DNA of 64,000 nt from [Mycobacterium] nativiensis (GCF_020172685.1 NZ_CP083986.1:2848294-2912293), one strand, 5' to 3'; positions 19,192 to 31,412 are shown, numbered from the stretch's first letter. Made by a program: numbers and translations. Notes: generated from the sequence alone by a model not told the origin.

Positions 19192-19225
19192 CCTGCGTGG
19201 GCGGCCCGCCCACGCAGGTCTTTTT
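19192..19225 (+). terminator. Rho-independent terminator
   Basis: A perfect 12-bp stem, CCTGCGTGGGCG / CGCCCACGCAGG with loop GCC, is followed by TCTTTTT. It ends the repeat-protein gene and lies 16 bp from the convergent pyrF stop. On the other strand no T-run follows. Confidence 0.85.
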
Positions 19226-19240
19226 CGCGGGCAGTGGGAG

Positions 19241-20070
19241 CTACCCCGCAGCGGCCAGATACGCCACGGCGTCACGCAGCCGCTCCCCCGCCGCGCGCAG
19301 CGCCGCGACGTCGGGACCGGCGCGCAGGACCTCACGGGAGACCGCGGGCAGCAGTGTGCCCGGCGCGGCACCGCCCAATCCGGCCAGATCCTCCGGGCGT
19401 CCGCCCTGTGCGCCGATGCCCGGGATCAGCACCGGGCCTGCCAGGGCGCTCAGGTCGGGCACCTCGCGCAGCGTGGCACCGACCACCACCCCGATCGAGC
19501 CGGGCTGCGGTCCCGAGCGGTTCGCCTCGGCGGCGGCATCGACGATCGACTGCGCCACCGTGCGGCCGTCCGCCGCCAGGGCGCGTTGCACGCCCGCCCC
19601 TTCCGGATTGGAGGTGGCGGCCAGCACGAACACCCCGCGGCCGTGTGCCGCGGCGGTGTCCAGCAGTGGCTGCAACGATCCGAAGCCCAGGTACGGCGAG
19701 GCCGTGACCGCGTCGGCCGCCAGTGGCGAATCTCCCGCCCAGGCAGCCGCATAGGCGGCCATGGTCGAGCCGATGTCACCGCGTTTGGCGTCGGCGAGTA
19801 CCAGCACCCCGGCCTCGCGCAGCGCAGCGATGGTGCGCTCCAGCACGATGTAGCCGGCCGAGCCGTACGACTCGAAGAACGCCACCTGCGGCTTGACCAC
19901 GGCGAATCCGGAGAACGCCGCAACGCACGCGTCGCTGAACGCGGCCAGCCCGTCGGCCGTCGCCGGCAGGCCCCAGTCGGCCAGCAGCTCGGGGTGCGGA
20001 TCGATGCCCAGACACAGCGGACCGCGGTCCGCCGTTGCCGCGGCCAGGCGTGCGCCGAACGGGTGCGTCA

Positions 20071-20071
<1 letters not shown>
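19241..20071 (-). CDS. pyrF: Orotidine 5'-phosphate decarboxylase, type 2
   Basis: 276 residues, the length of the type 2 ODCase of mycobacteria. The catalytic motif [18 protein letters not shown] is visible at about residues 90-107. It performs the last step of UMP synthesis. The start GTG overlaps the carB stop (TAGTG), so it is translationally coupled as the last gene of the pyr operon. Confidence 0.96.
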
Positions 20072-23424
<3,353 letters not shown>

Positions 23425-23440
23425 TACTTACCTCTCCTCT

Positions 23441-23506
23441 GCGCGAGCGTGCCCAGATGTACGGCAAAACGCGGAATAGTGCGTACAACTCTGCACGCTC
23501 GGGCGC
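23441..23506. repeat. Intergenic imperfect palindrome, copy 2 (inside the pyr operon)
   Basis: In the carA-carB gap, GCGCGAGCGTGC...TGTACG is mirrored by GCGTACAACTCTGCACGCTCGGGCGC, an inverted repeat of about 66 bp. The same arm pattern occurs at 9568-9636. Transcribed as RNA it would form a long hairpin between carA and carB, which could affect relative expression or mRNA stability. Confidence 0.6.
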
Positions 23507-23522
23507 AAGGGACTGCGCGGCA

Positions 23523-24647
23523 TTACTTCTCCCCTGCCATCAGGTCGACGAACTGGTCGAACAGGTGTCCGGCGTCGTGCGGTCCGGCCGCGGCTTCCGG
23601 GTGATACTGCACCGAGAAGGCCCGGCCGTCGACGAGTTTCACGCCCTCGACCACCCCGTCGTTGGCACAGGTGTGACTGACCACCGCCGGCCCGAAGTCG
23701 GTGTTAAAGGTCTCCCCTGCTTCTCCCTCCAAGGCGAAACCGTGGTTCTGCGCGGTCACCGCAACCCGGCCGGTCTCATGGTCGATCACCGGGATATTGA
23801 TGCCCCGGTGCCCGAACCTCAACTTGTAGGTGCTGCGGCCCAGCGCCCGGCCCAGGATCTGGTTACCGAAACAGATTCCGAACAACGGGATTCCGGCACC
23901 GAGAACCTCGCGGGTCAACGCCACCAACCGGTCGGCGGTGGCCGGGTCCCCGGGCCCGTTGGACAAGAACACCCCGTCGGGTTTGAGCTCGGCGAGCGCC
24001 GCGAAGTCCACCGAAGACGGCAACACGTGGCAACGGATTCCGCGCCGGGTGAAGTTGCGCGGCGTGTTGATCTTGATGCCGAGATCCAGCGCGGCCACCG
24101 TGAATCGGTGCGCCCCATCGGGTTCCACCACATACTCGGCGTCGGTGCTGACCTCACCGGTCAGATCGGCGCCGAGCATCGGCGGCTGCTCACGCACCCG
24201 GCTCACCAGCTCCTCGGCCGGCGCGAGCGCGTCACCGGAGAAAATGCCGGCCTTCATCGAGCCGTGGTTGCGCAGGTGGCGCACCACGGTGCGGGTGTCG
24301 ACCCCGGCCAGCCCGACGATGCCCTGGCCCACCAGTTCGTCGTCCAGGGTTCCGGTGGCCCGCCAGTTCGACGCGCGCGGCGACGGGTCGCGGACCACGT
24401 AGCCGGCCACCCAGATCTTCTCGTCGCGGCTCTCGCTGTCCTCGCGGTTCCAGCCGGTGTTACCGATCTGCGGGGCGGTGGCCACCAGGATCTGCCGGTG
24501 GTAGCTGGGGTCGGTCAACGTCTCCTGGTAGCCGGACATGGCGGTGGAGAACACCGCCTCGCCCAGGCTCTGGCCGACGGCGCCGAACGCCGTTCCGGTG
24601 AAGATCTTGCCGTCCTCCAGGACCAGGGCGGCCCGTGTCTTGCTCAT
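23523..24647 (-). CDS. carA: Carbamoyl-phosphate synthase, small (glutaminase) subunit
   Basis: 374 residues. The N-terminal CPSase_sm domain ([43 protein letters not shown]) is followed by a class I glutamine amidotransferase domain. The nucleophile cysteine is in GICFGNQIL and the His/Glu pair in [13 protein letters not shown]. It feeds ammonia to CarB. The ATG overlaps the preceding membrane-protein gene by 4 bp (24644-24647). Confidence 0.97.
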   Translation of the reverse strand: MSKTRAALVLEDGKIFTGTAFGAVGQSLGEAVFSTAMSGYQETLTDPSYHRQILVATAPQIGNTGWNREDSESRDEKIWVAGYVVRDPSPRASNWRATGTLDDELVGQGIVGLAGVDTRTVVRHLRNHGSMKAGIFSGDALAPAEELVSRVREQPPMLGADLTGEVSTDAEYVVEPDGAHRFTVAALDLGIKINTPRNFTRRGIRCHVLPSSVDFAALAELKPDGVFLSNGPGDPATADRLVALTREVLGAGIPLFGICFGNQILGRALGRSTYKLRFGHRGINIPVIDHETGRVAVTAQNHGFALEGEAGETFNTDFGPAVVSHTCANDGVVEGVKLVDGRAFSVQYHPEAAAGPHDAGHLFDQFVDLMAGEK

Positions 24648-25153
24648 TGCTCATCCTCCAGCCAGCGGGTGTATTCGGCACGGTCGTCGGCGCGAAAGCC
24701 GACGTCTATCTCGGTGCCAGACGGCAGCCGCCAGCGGATCGCCAGCACACCGTCGTTATTGCGAGTTGGGATGGCCCGCCCCGCGATGCCGCGTTCGGTA
24801 CGGACCGCGATGATCGAGTCCTCGGGTATCCAGATCGGCTGGGCACCGCTGCGCTGCACCATGATTCCCTCCGGATAGCGGGTCAGCACCGCCTTGGTGC
24901 GATAGCCCAGGTCGGACACCACCACCCGGTCGTTCCACTTCGGGGCCAGGGTGCAGCCCAGGTACAAGCCACGGGTGGGGTCGACGCTGGGCGGGCCCAC
25001 CGTGTCGGGCACCGAGGGCAGCGCGCCGATCAGGGCGTCCTGCAGCTGCCCGCGGTGCCGCCAGCCGCGCATCATCAACCGGATCACCAGGCCGATGAGC
25101 ACCACCAGCACCGCCGCGAAGATCAGCGACCCGATCATCGTGGGCGTGTTCAC
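24644..25153 (-). CDS. PH-like domain membrane protein of the pyr operon
   Basis: 169 residues. One N-terminal transmembrane helix ([22 protein letters not shown]) is followed by a soluble domain of about 110 residues ([28 protein letters not shown]...[15 protein letters not shown]) that resembles the PH-like fold. Homologues occupy this same slot between pyrC and carA in mycobacteria (Rv1382 position), but their role is unknown. It overlaps both neighbours by 4 bp, so it is firmly part of the operon. Confidence 0.85.
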   Translation of the reverse strand: MNTPTMIGSLIFAAVLVVLIGLVIRLMMRGWRHRGQLQDALIGALPSVPDTVGPPSVDPTRGLYLGCTLAPKWNDRVVVSDLGYRTKAVLTRYPEGIMVQRSGAQPIWIPEDSIIAVRTERGIAGRAIPTRNNDGVLAIRWRLPSGTEIDVGFRADDRAEYTRWLEDEQ

Positions 25154-26454
25154 GCCGGTGACCTCCCGTCGCGAGCGGTCACCCGGCCGCGCAGCAGGGT
25201 CGCGGTGACGGTGGCCGGCAGCGTCATCGCCTCATATGGGGTGTTGTCCGACCGGCTGGCCAGCTGCGTTCCGGTCACCACCCAGCTCGCGTCGGGGTCC
25301 ACCACCGTCAGGTTGGCCGGCTCGCCCACCGCCAGCGGGCGGCCCTGGTCGGGCAGCCCTACGATCTCGGCCGGCCGCTCACTCATCACCCGGGCCACGT
25401 CGCGCCAGGTCAACAGGCCGGTCTGCACCATGGTGGCCACCACCACCGACAGCGCGGTCTGCAGGCCGAGCATCCCGGGCCGGGCGGCGGCGAATTCGCA
25501 GGACTTCTCCTGCTCGGCGTGCGGAGCGTGGTCGGTGGCCACGCAGTCGATGACGCCGTCGGCCAGCGCCTGGCGCAGTGCGGCGGCGTCACTGGCCTCG
25601 CGCAGCGGCGGGTTGACCCGGTTGCGGCCGTCGTAGTCGGCCAACCGGCTGTCATCGAGCATCAGATGATGCGGGGTGACCTCGGCGGTCACCGAAATAC
25701 CCTGCGCCTTAGCCCATTTGAGAAGCTCCACGGTGCCTGCCGTAGAGGCATGGCAGATGTGCAGGCGGGCACCGGCGTCGCGGGCCAGCAGGGCGTCGCG
25801 TGCCACGATCGACTCCTCGGCGACGCGCGGCCAGCCGGCCAGGCCCAGCCGGGCGGCGTTGGGCCCCTCGTGGGCGACCGAGCCGACGGTCAGCCGGGGC
25901 TCCTCGGCGTGCTGGGCGATCAGCACCCCCAGGCCGGTGGCATATTCCAGGGCGCGGCGCATCACCAGTGGATCGGCCACACACACGCCGTCGTCGGAGA
26001 ACATCCGCACGCCCGCGGCGCCGGCGGCCATCATGCCCATCTCGGTCAGCTGAGTCCCGCCCAGTCCGACGGTCACCGCACCGACCGGGTGCACATCGAC
26101 CAGGCCGATCTGCCGGCCGCGCGCCCAGACGTGGTCGGTGACCACCGGGGAGTCTGCGACCGGCTCGGTGTTGGCCATCGCGAACACCGCGGTGTAGCCG
26201 CCCAGAGCCGCTGCCGCGGAGCCGGTTTCGATGTCCTCGGCGTATTCGCGACCCGGTTCGCGCAGGTGGGTGTGCAGGTCGACGAAGCCGGGCAGCAACA
26301 CCTGCCCGGGCGCGTCGATGACGGTGATGTCGGACGCAATGCCACCGGCCTCAGCCAGACCGGTACCGATCTGCGCGATCTGGCCGTCCTGCACCAGGAC
26401 ATCGACCTGGTCGCCTTCGCCGTAACACCGCACTCCGCGAATCAGCACGCTCAC
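25150..26454 (-). CDS. pyrC: Dihydroorotase
   Basis: 434 residues, class I. The metal-binding HxH is in [13 protein letters not shown] and the downstream ligand motifs include [16 protein letters not shown]. It cyclises carbamoyl aspartate to dihydroorotate. The GTG start overlaps the pyrB stop by 4 bp. Confidence 0.97.
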   Translation of the reverse strand: MSVLIRGVRCYGEGDQVDVLVQDGQIAQIGTGLAEAGGIASDITVIDAPGQVLLPGFVDLHTHLREPGREYAEDIETGSAAAALGGYTAVFAMANTEPVADSPVVTDHVWARGRQIGLVDVHPVGAVTVGLGGTQLTEMGMMAAGAAGVRMFSDDGVCVADPLVMRRALEYATGLGVLIAQHAEEPRLTVGSVAHEGPNAARLGLAGWPRVAEESIVARDALLARDAGARLHICHASTAGTVELLKWAKAQGISVTAEVTPHHLMLDDSRLADYDGRNRVNPPLREASDAAALRQALADGVIDCVATDHAPHAEQEKSCEFAAARPGMLGLQTALSVVVATMVQTGLLTWRDVARVMSERPAEIVGLPDQGRPLAVGEPANLTVVDPDASWVVTGTQLASRSDNTPYEAMTLPATVTATLLRGRVTARDGRSPA

Positions 26455-27410
26455 AACATCGCCTCCCCCGCGGATTCGCTACCCACCAGCAGATGGAACA
26501 GCACCGCCATCCGCACATGCACGCCGTTGGAAACCTGTTGCAGGACCGCCGATTGCGGTGAGTCAGCCACCGACGAGGCGATCTCCATGCCGCGCAGCAT
26601 CGGACCGGGGTGCAGCACCACCGCGTGCTCGGCCAGCATCGCCCGACGCTTCTCGGACAGTCCGTAGCGCACCGAATACTCGCGCGTCGACGGGAAGAAC
26701 CCTCCGGTCATCCGTTCGGCCTGCACGCGCAGCATCAGCACCGCGTCGGCGGCGGGCAGCTCGGCATCCAAGTCGTGCGAGACCGTCACCGGCCAGTCGG
26801 CCACCCCGGTCGGCAGCAGGGTCGGCGGCGCAACCAGCACCACCTCGGCGCCCAGCGTCGCCAGCAGGCTCACATTGGAGCGGGCCACCCGACTGTGCAC
26901 GATGTCGCCGACGATCACCACGCGCCGGCCCTCGATACCGCCCAGCCGTTGACGCAGGGTCAACGCGTCCAGCAGTGCCTGGGTGGGGTGCTCGTGGGTG
27001 CCGTCGCCGGCGTTGATCACCGACGGGCCAGTCTCATCAGCGCCTACGGTCCAGTCCGCGAGCAGGTGAGCCGCGCCCGAGGACGGGTGACGGATGATCA
27101 GGGCGTCGGCGCCGGCGGCGCGCAGCGTCAGGGCCGTGTCGCGCAGCGACTCCCCTTTGTTCACGGAGGATCCCGACGACGAGACGTTGATCACGTCGGC
27201 GCTCATCCACTTGCCGGCCACCTCGAAGGAGACTCGGGTGCGGGTGGAGTTCTCGTAGAACATGGTGATGACGGTCCGCCCGCGCAGGGTGGGCAGTTTC
27301 TTGACCTCGCGGCCCACCAGCGCCTGAGCGAACCGGTCGGCGTCGTCGAGGATCGCGGTGGCCGCCTCGCGGGTCAGGTCCGCCGCCGCCAGCAGGTGCC
27401 TGGTCGTCAT
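26451..27410 (-). CDS. pyrB: Aspartate carbamoyltransferase, catalytic subunit
   Basis: 319 residues. The carbamoyl-phosphate site [13 protein letters not shown] is at about residues 52-64; the aspartate-binding segment is in [11 protein letters not shown]. No regulatory subunit pyrI is present, as usual in actinobacteria. The ATG overlaps the pyrR stop by 4 bp. Confidence 0.97.
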   Translation of the reverse strand: MTTRHLLAAADLTREAATAILDDADRFAQALVGREVKKLPTLRGRTVITMFYENSTRTRVSFEVAGKWMSADVINVSSSGSSVNKGESLRDTALTLRAAGADALIIRHPSSGAAHLLADWTVGADETGPSVINAGDGTHEHPTQALLDALTLRQRLGGIEGRRVVIVGDIVHSRVARSNVSLLATLGAEVVLVAPPTLLPTGVADWPVTVSHDLDAELPAADAVLMLRVQAERMTGGFFPSTREYSVRYGLSEKRRAMLAEHAVVLHPGPMLRGMEIASSVADSPQSAVLQQVSNGVHVRMAVLFHLLVGSESAGEAML

Positions 27411-27979
27411 CGAGTGATCACCACCGCATCACGCCCGTCATGTTCGGCCAATAGGACATGCACGCTCTCGCCGCGTGCGGTCGGTACGTTCTTGCCGACG
27501 TAGTCGGCGCGGACCGGAAGTTCACGGTGGCCGCGGTCGACCAGCACCGCCAGTTGCACGATCCGGGGCCGGCCCTGATCGCGCAGCGCATCCAGGGCGG
27601 CCCGCACCGACCGGCCGGCGTAGAGCACGTCGTCGACCAGGATCACCAGGGCATCGTCGATGCCGCCGGCGGGGATCGAGGTGGATTCCAGGGGCCGCGG
27701 CGGCTGACGCATCAGGTCGTCGCGATACAGGGTGATGTCCAGGGCGCCGTGGCCGATCTCAACCCCGCAGAATTCGCTGATCTTGGCGGCCAATCGCTCG
27801 GCCAGCGTGACGCCGCGGGTCGGAATGCCCAGCAGCACAACCCGGGGTGCGTTGGGATCGTCGGAGCCGTCGAGAGCGGTCTTCTCGATGATCTGGTGTG
27901 CGATACGCGAAATGGTGCGACTCACATCCGCCGAGGACATCAACTCTCGGTCGGTGCTGGAATTACCGGCAGCGCCCAT
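27407..27979 (-). CDS. pyrR: PyrR bifunctional pyr operon regulator / uracil phosphoribosyltransferase
   Basis: 190 residues. The PRPP-binding motif [22 protein letters not shown] is present, as is the RNA-binding basic surface typical of PyrR. It binds the pyr leader RNA when UMP is high and lowers operon expression; in M. smegmatis this was shown to act on translation. ATG 27979 has a strong aaggagg about 13 nt upstream, next to the PyrR hairpin. It is the first gene of the operon; its upstream region is broken by the satellite insertion 38 bp before the start. Confidence 0.95.
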   Translation of the reverse strand: MGAAGNSSTDRELMSSADVSRTISRIAHQIIEKTALDGSDDPNAPRVVLLGIPTRGVTLAERLAAKISEFCGVEIGHGALDITLYRDDLMRQPPRPLESTSIPAGGIDDALVILVDDVLYAGRSVRAALDALRDQGRPRIVQLAVLVDRGHRELPVRADYVGKNVPTARGESVHVLLAEHDGRDAVVITR

Positions 27980-27999
27980 GGGAAACCGCTGGACCTCCT

Positions 28000-28020
28000 T
28001 CTCCGCCTCTCGGGACGGAT
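28000..28020 (-). promoter_or_regulatory. PyrR-binding RNA hairpin in the pyrR leader
   Basis: Read on the minus strand, ATCCGTCCCGAGAGGCGGA folds as UCCG, a UC bulge, CC, the loop GAGA, GG and CGGA. A purine loop with an upstream bulge and the CNGNGAGG core is the known PyrR target pattern. The Shine-Dalgarno aaggagg starts a few bases further on, so PyrR binding would block initiation at pyrR. The hairpin stays intact on the bacterial side of the satellite junction. Confidence 0.7.
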
Positions 28021-28029
28021 CATTAAAGG
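28017..28029. other. Left attachment core (attL)
   Basis: GGATCATTAAAGG at the left edge is repeated as GGATCGTTAAAGG at 38792-38804: 12 of 13 identical, direct orientation. Just inside, GGGCTTTGTAGA (28029-28040) is the inverted partner of TCTACAATGCCC at the other end (38770-38781). Confidence 0.7.
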
Positions 28030-28069
28030 GGCTTTGTAGAGACTGCGTTTCCGCAACCTCGGCGCTACG

Positions 28070-28078
28070 AGGCTAGCA
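28070..28078 (-). promoter_or_regulatory. Outward extended -10 element facing pyrR
   Basis: On the minus strand TGCTAGCCT fits an extended -10 (TGN-TANNNT) and lies about 90 bp before the pyrR start, inside the satellite. It is nearly the same as TGCTAGGCT at 38822-38830, the presumed native pyr promoter. No good -35 is visible. It is the best candidate for present pyr operon transcription and, in the excised circle, for integrase transcription. Confidence 0.4.
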
Positions 28079-28117
28079 GCTCCTTTGAGGTAACCGCCTA
28101 CAACCGAAGGAGTCCCC

Positions 28118-28438
28118 ATGATCAACCGCTGGCTTGCCGCCGTCGCGAGCACCTGCGACTACGTAGACACCGACCGGCTCGTTGCTGAGTTCCTGGCCGA
28201 GCAGCCCGACCGGCTCTGGTCGCTGACCGATGTCCTGGTCGAGCTGCAGCATCAGCGGGATTTGGAAGAGCTGCGGGACGCTGTCGACGGGCTGATCTCC
28301 GAATCACTGCTGGCCGATGTTGTCGGTGTGGTTTGCGACGATCCCCACCATGACGACGACATCCCCGGCTCTGGCTGCACCGATCCGCTCTGCGGTGACG
28401 CGCTGTTCAGGGTCGATCTGATCAGCCGGTTTAAGTGA
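28118..28438 (+). CDS. Winged-helix-like small phage protein
   Basis: 106 residues, ATG 28118 behind cgaaggagtcccc. The stretch DRLVAEFLAEQPDRLWSLTDVLVELQ...LRDAVDGLISESLLADVVGVV has the helix spacing and the closing beta-hairpin of a winged helix, so a DNA-binding regulator (repressor, or directionality factor for the integrase) is possible. The tail has an acidic His/Cys patch (CDDPHHDDDIPGSGCTDPLC). It is the first gene inside the left end. No specific family is recognised. Confidence 0.65.
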   Translation: MINRWLAAVASTCDYVDTDRLVAEFLAEQPDRLWSLTDVLVELQHQRDLEELRDAVDGLISESLLADVVGVVCDDPHHDDDIPGSGCTDPLCGDALFRVDLISRFK

Positions 28439-28504
28439 GCCTGGTCACGATTGCCGAAAATCGCCTGCAAAGTGCGGGTATCTACATAGTGAGGAGCTAA
28501 AGCG

Positions 28505-28771
28505 ATGAGGTACCTGGCAGCTTCGCTGGCCGCGCTGGCGGCGCTCGGCGGATTGGCACTGGCCCCGGCCCCCGAGGCTATGCCGTGCAGACACCGGGGC
28601 TGGACTCACGTAGTCCAGCACGCCAACGGCAACGCGGACGCCGATTCAAGGCTGCATGTGTTGCGCGGCGAGCAACCGACGTGCCCGGTCTACCGGGGCA
28701 CCGAGACTCCCGGCGACTCTTGGCAAGACCGACAGCGGGATATCAACCGCGAGCGGTACGGCGGGTGGTAA
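28505..28771 (+). CDS. Small exported satellite-encoded protein
   Basis: 88 residues from ATG 28505 behind gaggagctaaagcg. A signal peptide (MRYLAASLAALAALGGLALAPAPEA) is followed by about 60 mature residues with two cysteines (MPCRH, PTCPV). Export by a satellite gene outside the packaging module suggests a function expressed in the host, for example surface change, but this is inference. No family is recognised. Confidence 0.6.
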   Translation: MRYLAASLAALAALGGLALAPAPEAMPCRHRGWTHVVQHANGNADADSRLHVLRGEQPTCPVYRGTETPGDSWQDRQRDINRERYGGW

Positions 28772-28830
28772 ACCCGCCAGAGCGGATCAGCTCCGCTGAC
28801 CGCGTTCGGGGGTTGGTAGCCGCCGGTGAA

Positions 28831-28879
28831 GTACGTCACTTTTGCATGGGTGTACGTCAAGAGGACGCGTATCTATACT
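28831..28879 (+). promoter_or_regulatory. Tandem promoter 1 with stoperator-like site
   Basis: TATACT at 28874-28879 is a strong -10. GGTGTACGTCAAG at 28849-28861 matches the L5 stoperator consensus GGTGGMTGTCAAG at 11 of 13 positions and overlaps the -35 region. A second TACGTCA lies at 28832. The whole unit is repeated at 28905-28954. Confidence 0.6.
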
Positions 28880-28904
28880 ATGAGGGCCTAAAGGGCCCAC
28901 GTGA

Positions 28905-28954
28905 GTTACGCCACTTTGTAGGGTGGATGTCAAGTAATTACACCTACTTATACT
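28905..28954 (+). promoter_or_regulatory. Tandem promoter 2 with exact L5-type stoperator
   Basis: TATACT at 28949-28954, followed by ATGAGGGCCT as in copy 1. GGTGGATGTCAAG at 28922-28934 is a 13/13 match to the published binding consensus of the mycobacteriophage L5 repressor Gp71 and covers the -35 region. On the minus strand the same site contains TTGACA, as in L5 Pleft. These promoters probably drive the replication and head genes. Confidence 0.7.
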
Positions 28955-29340
28955 ATGAGGGCCTCGCCACCATCAGAGCTGGTCGGCTGAGCGGTCCAGC
29001 TTCGCTGACCTCGTAGCGCCCTCCTCTTGATCTTGCGTGCAGCAGCCGACCCTTCGTCCGGTTGGCAGCGCCGCAACGGGCAGTATCGCTGCCCCGACGG
29101 CACGGTCGGGCCTCCATCTCCCGTGCCGTCCCAAACTCCCGAGGCAAGACGGTCTGGTCTTGTCACGGGTTAGTAGAGCGGACCTGCTGCCCCGCTCCTA
29201 GTTAGGTCGAGGCCCGCGCTGGGCTTGACACCAGCGCGGGTCTCCCCCTTTACCGAAATCGGCTGAACTCAGCCCCCACCCTGTCAGCGGCAGGGTGCCC
29301 GTCAGCGGTCGACAGCGTCGACCAGGAACAGGAACACAAC
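28955..29340 (+). other. Noncoding leader downstream of the tandem promoters
   Basis: About 385 bp with no credible long gene. It contains the strong hairpin at 29210-29244 and a smaller one (CACCCTG / CAGGGTG) at 29277-29297. It is probably the 5' untranslated region of the early transcript, possibly with attenuation. Confidence 0.45.
29210..29244 (+). terminator. Strong hairpin, terminator or attenuator
   Basis: GAGGCCCGCGCTGG pairs with CCAGCGCGGGTCTC (14 pairs including one G-T) around the loop GCTTGACA. It is followed by CCCCCTTTA, a weak U-tract. It sits between the tandem promoters and the first early gene. Confidence 0.55.
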
Positions 29341-29508
29341 GTGAACAAGGTCAGCCACCACGGCAACCGATGCACCCAACACCCCGAAGACCCCCGCCGG
29401 TCTGGCCGGTGTGACACCTGCCAGCGGGCAGCCGCCCGCCGGTACGCGGCGAGGTGCCGCGCCGAGCTACGGCAGTACCGCGCTATGTACGGCGCTATCG
29501 CCGTCTAG
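29341..29508 (+). CDS. 55-residue Cys/His zinc-finger-like protein
   Basis: GTG 29341, behind caggaacaggaacacaac, opens a 55-residue reading ending at TAG 29506-29508. It contains HHGNRCTQHPEDPRRSGRCDTCQRAAARRYAARC: four cysteines plus histidines spaced as in a small zinc ribbon, with a strongly basic C-terminal helix. Small proteins like this are common early genes in mycobacteriophages. The function is unknown. Confidence 0.5.
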   Translation: MNKVSHHGNRCTQHPEDPRRSGRCDTCQRAAARRYAARCRAELRQYRAMYGAIAV

Positions 29509-29524
29509 ATCGAAGAACAGACTT

Positions 29525-29545
29525 CCCCCGGTATTCCGCCGGGGG
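29525..29545. terminator. Short GC hairpin
   Basis: CCCCCGG / CCGGGGG with a 7-nt loop, right after the zinc-finger-like gene. There is no T-run, so it may be an mRNA-stability or pausing hairpin rather than a terminator. Confidence 0.35.
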
Positions 29546-29596
29546 TACCACCATCGCGGCCAGGTGCTGCGAGCCAATCCGGCCCTAGGAGGACCG

Positions 29597-29824
29597 ATGC
29601 ACCCACCACTAACATCCCTGCCCGAGTACTGGCAGGAACACATCAAGCACATTCGCCAGGAACGCGCCAAGCTGCGGCGGCTGGAGAACGTCACCGACCT
29701 CCCCCAGTTCTGGCAGCAGAAGATCAAGAAGCTCCAGGGCGAAGCTAAGCAGCTCCGCACCGAGCGCAACGCCGCCCGCGCCGAGGTCGAAGCTCTGCGC
29801 GCCGAGCTGGAGTCTGGTGAGTGA
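29597..29824 (+). CDS. Coiled-coil small phage protein
   Basis: 75 residues from ATG 29597 with a perfect aggagg. It is almost wholly helical and charged (HIKHIRQERAKLRRLENV, KIKKLQGEAKQLRTERNAARAEVEALRAELE) with heptad spacing, hence a coiled coil. The stop overlaps the primase-helicase start (GTGA), implying coupled translation and perhaps a role in replication. A longer in-frame reading from 29411 lacks a ribosome-binding site. Confidence 0.65.
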   Translation: MHPPLTSLPEYWQEHIKHIRQERAKLRRLENVTDLPQFWQQKIKKLQGEAKQLRTERNAARAEVEALRAELESGE

Positions 29825-31134
29825 CTGCCGCCCCCGAGTACTGCCGGGACTGTGACCGCTGGCCGTGCGAGTGCGACTCGCTGGAGGTCGACCCGAGATT
29901 CCTACAAGGCAACGTCGACTACGAATCGCTGAACGGATTCAATACCTCGCACTGGGCCGATGCCGTCTTGGCCGATGGTCCGATCCGAGTTGACCCGGTG
30001 TCGGACGCGTTCTGGTCTTACGACCACGGGGTGTGGCGAGAGGACCGCAAGGTTGTTGCCCGTCGCCTACCGGTGAAGATGGGTCGCACGTTCCGCAACG
30101 GCAACATCTCTCACGTCAGCGCGTACCTGTATGCGCGGTTGCTGCGCGACGGTAAGACCATCCGGCCAGACCAGCCGGATACCAGCTACGTCTCAGTGCC
30201 ATCTGGTTTGTTCGACATCGCAACCGGCGAGATTGTCCCGCATGACCCCGACGTGTTGACGACGTATCAGCTCCAGTTCGATCCCGAGTTTGATTCCCCC
30301 ACACCGGAGTTCAATCAGTTTCTGACGAGCATCTTGCACCCCGACGACCATGCGCGGGTTATCGACCTCCTCGCATACCTGCTGTTGCCGGGTAACCCCG
30401 AGCAGCGGGCGGTGATGTTCTGCGGCTCTGGCCGCAACGGCAAGGGTGTGCTGCTCTCGGTGCTGGAGTCCCTCATCGGCACCCATAACGCGGCTCACGT
30501 CTCGCTAAAGGAGATGGCCCACCAGTTCGCAGCCTCGGAGCTGTACGGACGCGTGATCAATATCGTCGGCGACATCGACGGCGACCACATCACCCACACC
30601 GGCAAGTTCAAGCAGATGACCGGCGACGACACCGTGAGAATGGACGTCAAGCGCGCCGCCGCGTTCAGCGCGAAAGTCTGGGCGGTCCCGGTGTTCTCTG
30701 CCAACCAGATACCGACATCGGCTGATACCTCGCACGGCTACCTACGTCGCTGGGAGGTGGTCGAGTTCCCAAACACGTTCGACGGCTCAGACACCGGCCT
30801 ACGGGGCCGACTCCAGGCCGAGCTGCCAGCCATCGTTGGCCGGTTGTTGGTGCGAGCGCATGAGCACCCGTATCGGATATCACGGTCGGAGTCGGGCCAG
30901 CGCGCTCACGACATGTTCGCCCGCCGATCCGATCCGGTGCGGACTTGGATAGCCGAGACCGAGCTGACCGGCTTCGTAGAGCGCAAGGACGCATACGAGG
31001 ACTACCGCTGTTGGATCGAAGACGGCAACGGCAAGACCGCGCTGACCAAGGGCAACTTCTACAGCCGCGTTGCTGCTGCCTTGGGAGACCCGAAAACTGT
31101 CAAAGGCGCTCGCGGGTGGAGCTTCGGAGATTGA
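29821..31134 (+). CDS. P4-type primase/helicase (SF3 ATPase, replication initiator)
   Basis: 437 residues. A Cys-rich start (CRDCDRWPCEC) precedes a D5_N-like region (about 60-190). The SF3 Walker A GSGRNGKG is at about residue 202, Walker B NIVGDIDGD near 245, and motif C with the sensor Asn is in VWAVPVFSANQIPTSAD. The arginine-rich YLRRWEVVEFP follows. This is the phage/plasmid primase P4-family C-terminal module used by P4, SaPIs and phiRv1 to initiate their own replication. The N-terminal catalytic primase domain is short or absent. Iterons begin at its stop codon. Confidence 0.85.
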   Translation: MTAAPEYCRDCDRWPCECDSLEVDPRFLQGNVDYESLNGFNTSHWADAVLADGPIRVDPVSDAFWSYDHGVWREDRKVVARRLPVKMGRTFRNGNISHVSAYLYARLLRDGKTIRPDQPDTSYVSVPSGLFDIATGEIVPHDPDVLTTYQLQFDPEFDSPTPEFNQFLTSILHPDDHARVIDLLAYLLLPGNPEQRAVMFCGSGRNGKGVLLSVLESLIGTHNAAHVSLKEMAHQFAASELYGRVINIVGDIDGDHITHTGKFKQMTGDDTVRMDVKRAAAFSAKVWAVPVFSANQIPTSADTSHGYLRRWEVVEFPNTFDGSDTGLRGRLQAELPAIVGRLLVRAHEHPYRISRSESGQRAHDMFARRSDPVRTWIAETELTGFVERKDAYEDYRCWIEDGNGKTALTKGNFYSRVAAALGDPKTVKGARGWSFGD

Positions 31135-31290
31135 GTTTTGCACCCTAATCAGTGAGTTTTGCACCCTACAGAGTCAGTTTTGCACCCTAATCAGTGAGTT
31201 TTGCACCCCGTTTTGCACCCCGTTTTGAGGCATACCCGCAGCTCGCGGGTAATTGGGGTGCAAAAGGTGCAGAACTTTTCAACTTTCAGT
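31132..31290. other. Iteron array, probable replication origin of the satellite
   Basis: Four direct copies of (G/C)AGTTTTGCACCCT spaced exactly 21 bp (31132, 31153, 31174, 31195) are followed by a closer copy of GTTTTGCACCCC at 31210. An inverted copy, GGGGTGCAAAA, lies at 31255-31265 beyond a small hairpin (ACCCGC-agctc-GCGGGT, 31234-31250). An AT-richer patch (aacttttcaactttcag) follows. Iterons plus an AT-rich element directly after the initiator gene is the layout of P4 and SaPI origins. Confidence 0.75.
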
Positions 31291-31387
31291 AGGGGTATGG
31301 ACGCTTTAGCTCCGACCCGAGAGAAGCGAGGGGTTGTCCCGCTCCCGAGCGGAGCGAGGGAACTACCGACAACCAAACAAGACCACG

Positions 31388-31412
31388 GGCACCCGAACAA
31401 CCGGGTGCCTTT
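31388..31412 (+). terminator. Intrinsic terminator or attenuator
   Basis: GGCACCCG / CGGGTGCC with loop AACAAC, followed by TTT. It lies between the origin and the morphogenesis genes, separating replication and packaging transcripts. Confidence 0.55.

Noticed and set aside
29213..29240. Third stoperator (GGTGTCAAG on the minus strand within the hairpin loop region)
   Set aside because: Only 9 of 13 positions fit the L5 consensus and the sequence is constrained by the hairpin; there is no nearby -10.
31132..31220. Regular repeats considered as a CRISPR array
   Set aside because: The period is only 21 bp with no spacer-sized variable sequence, no cas genes, and the location fits iterons after an initiator gene.
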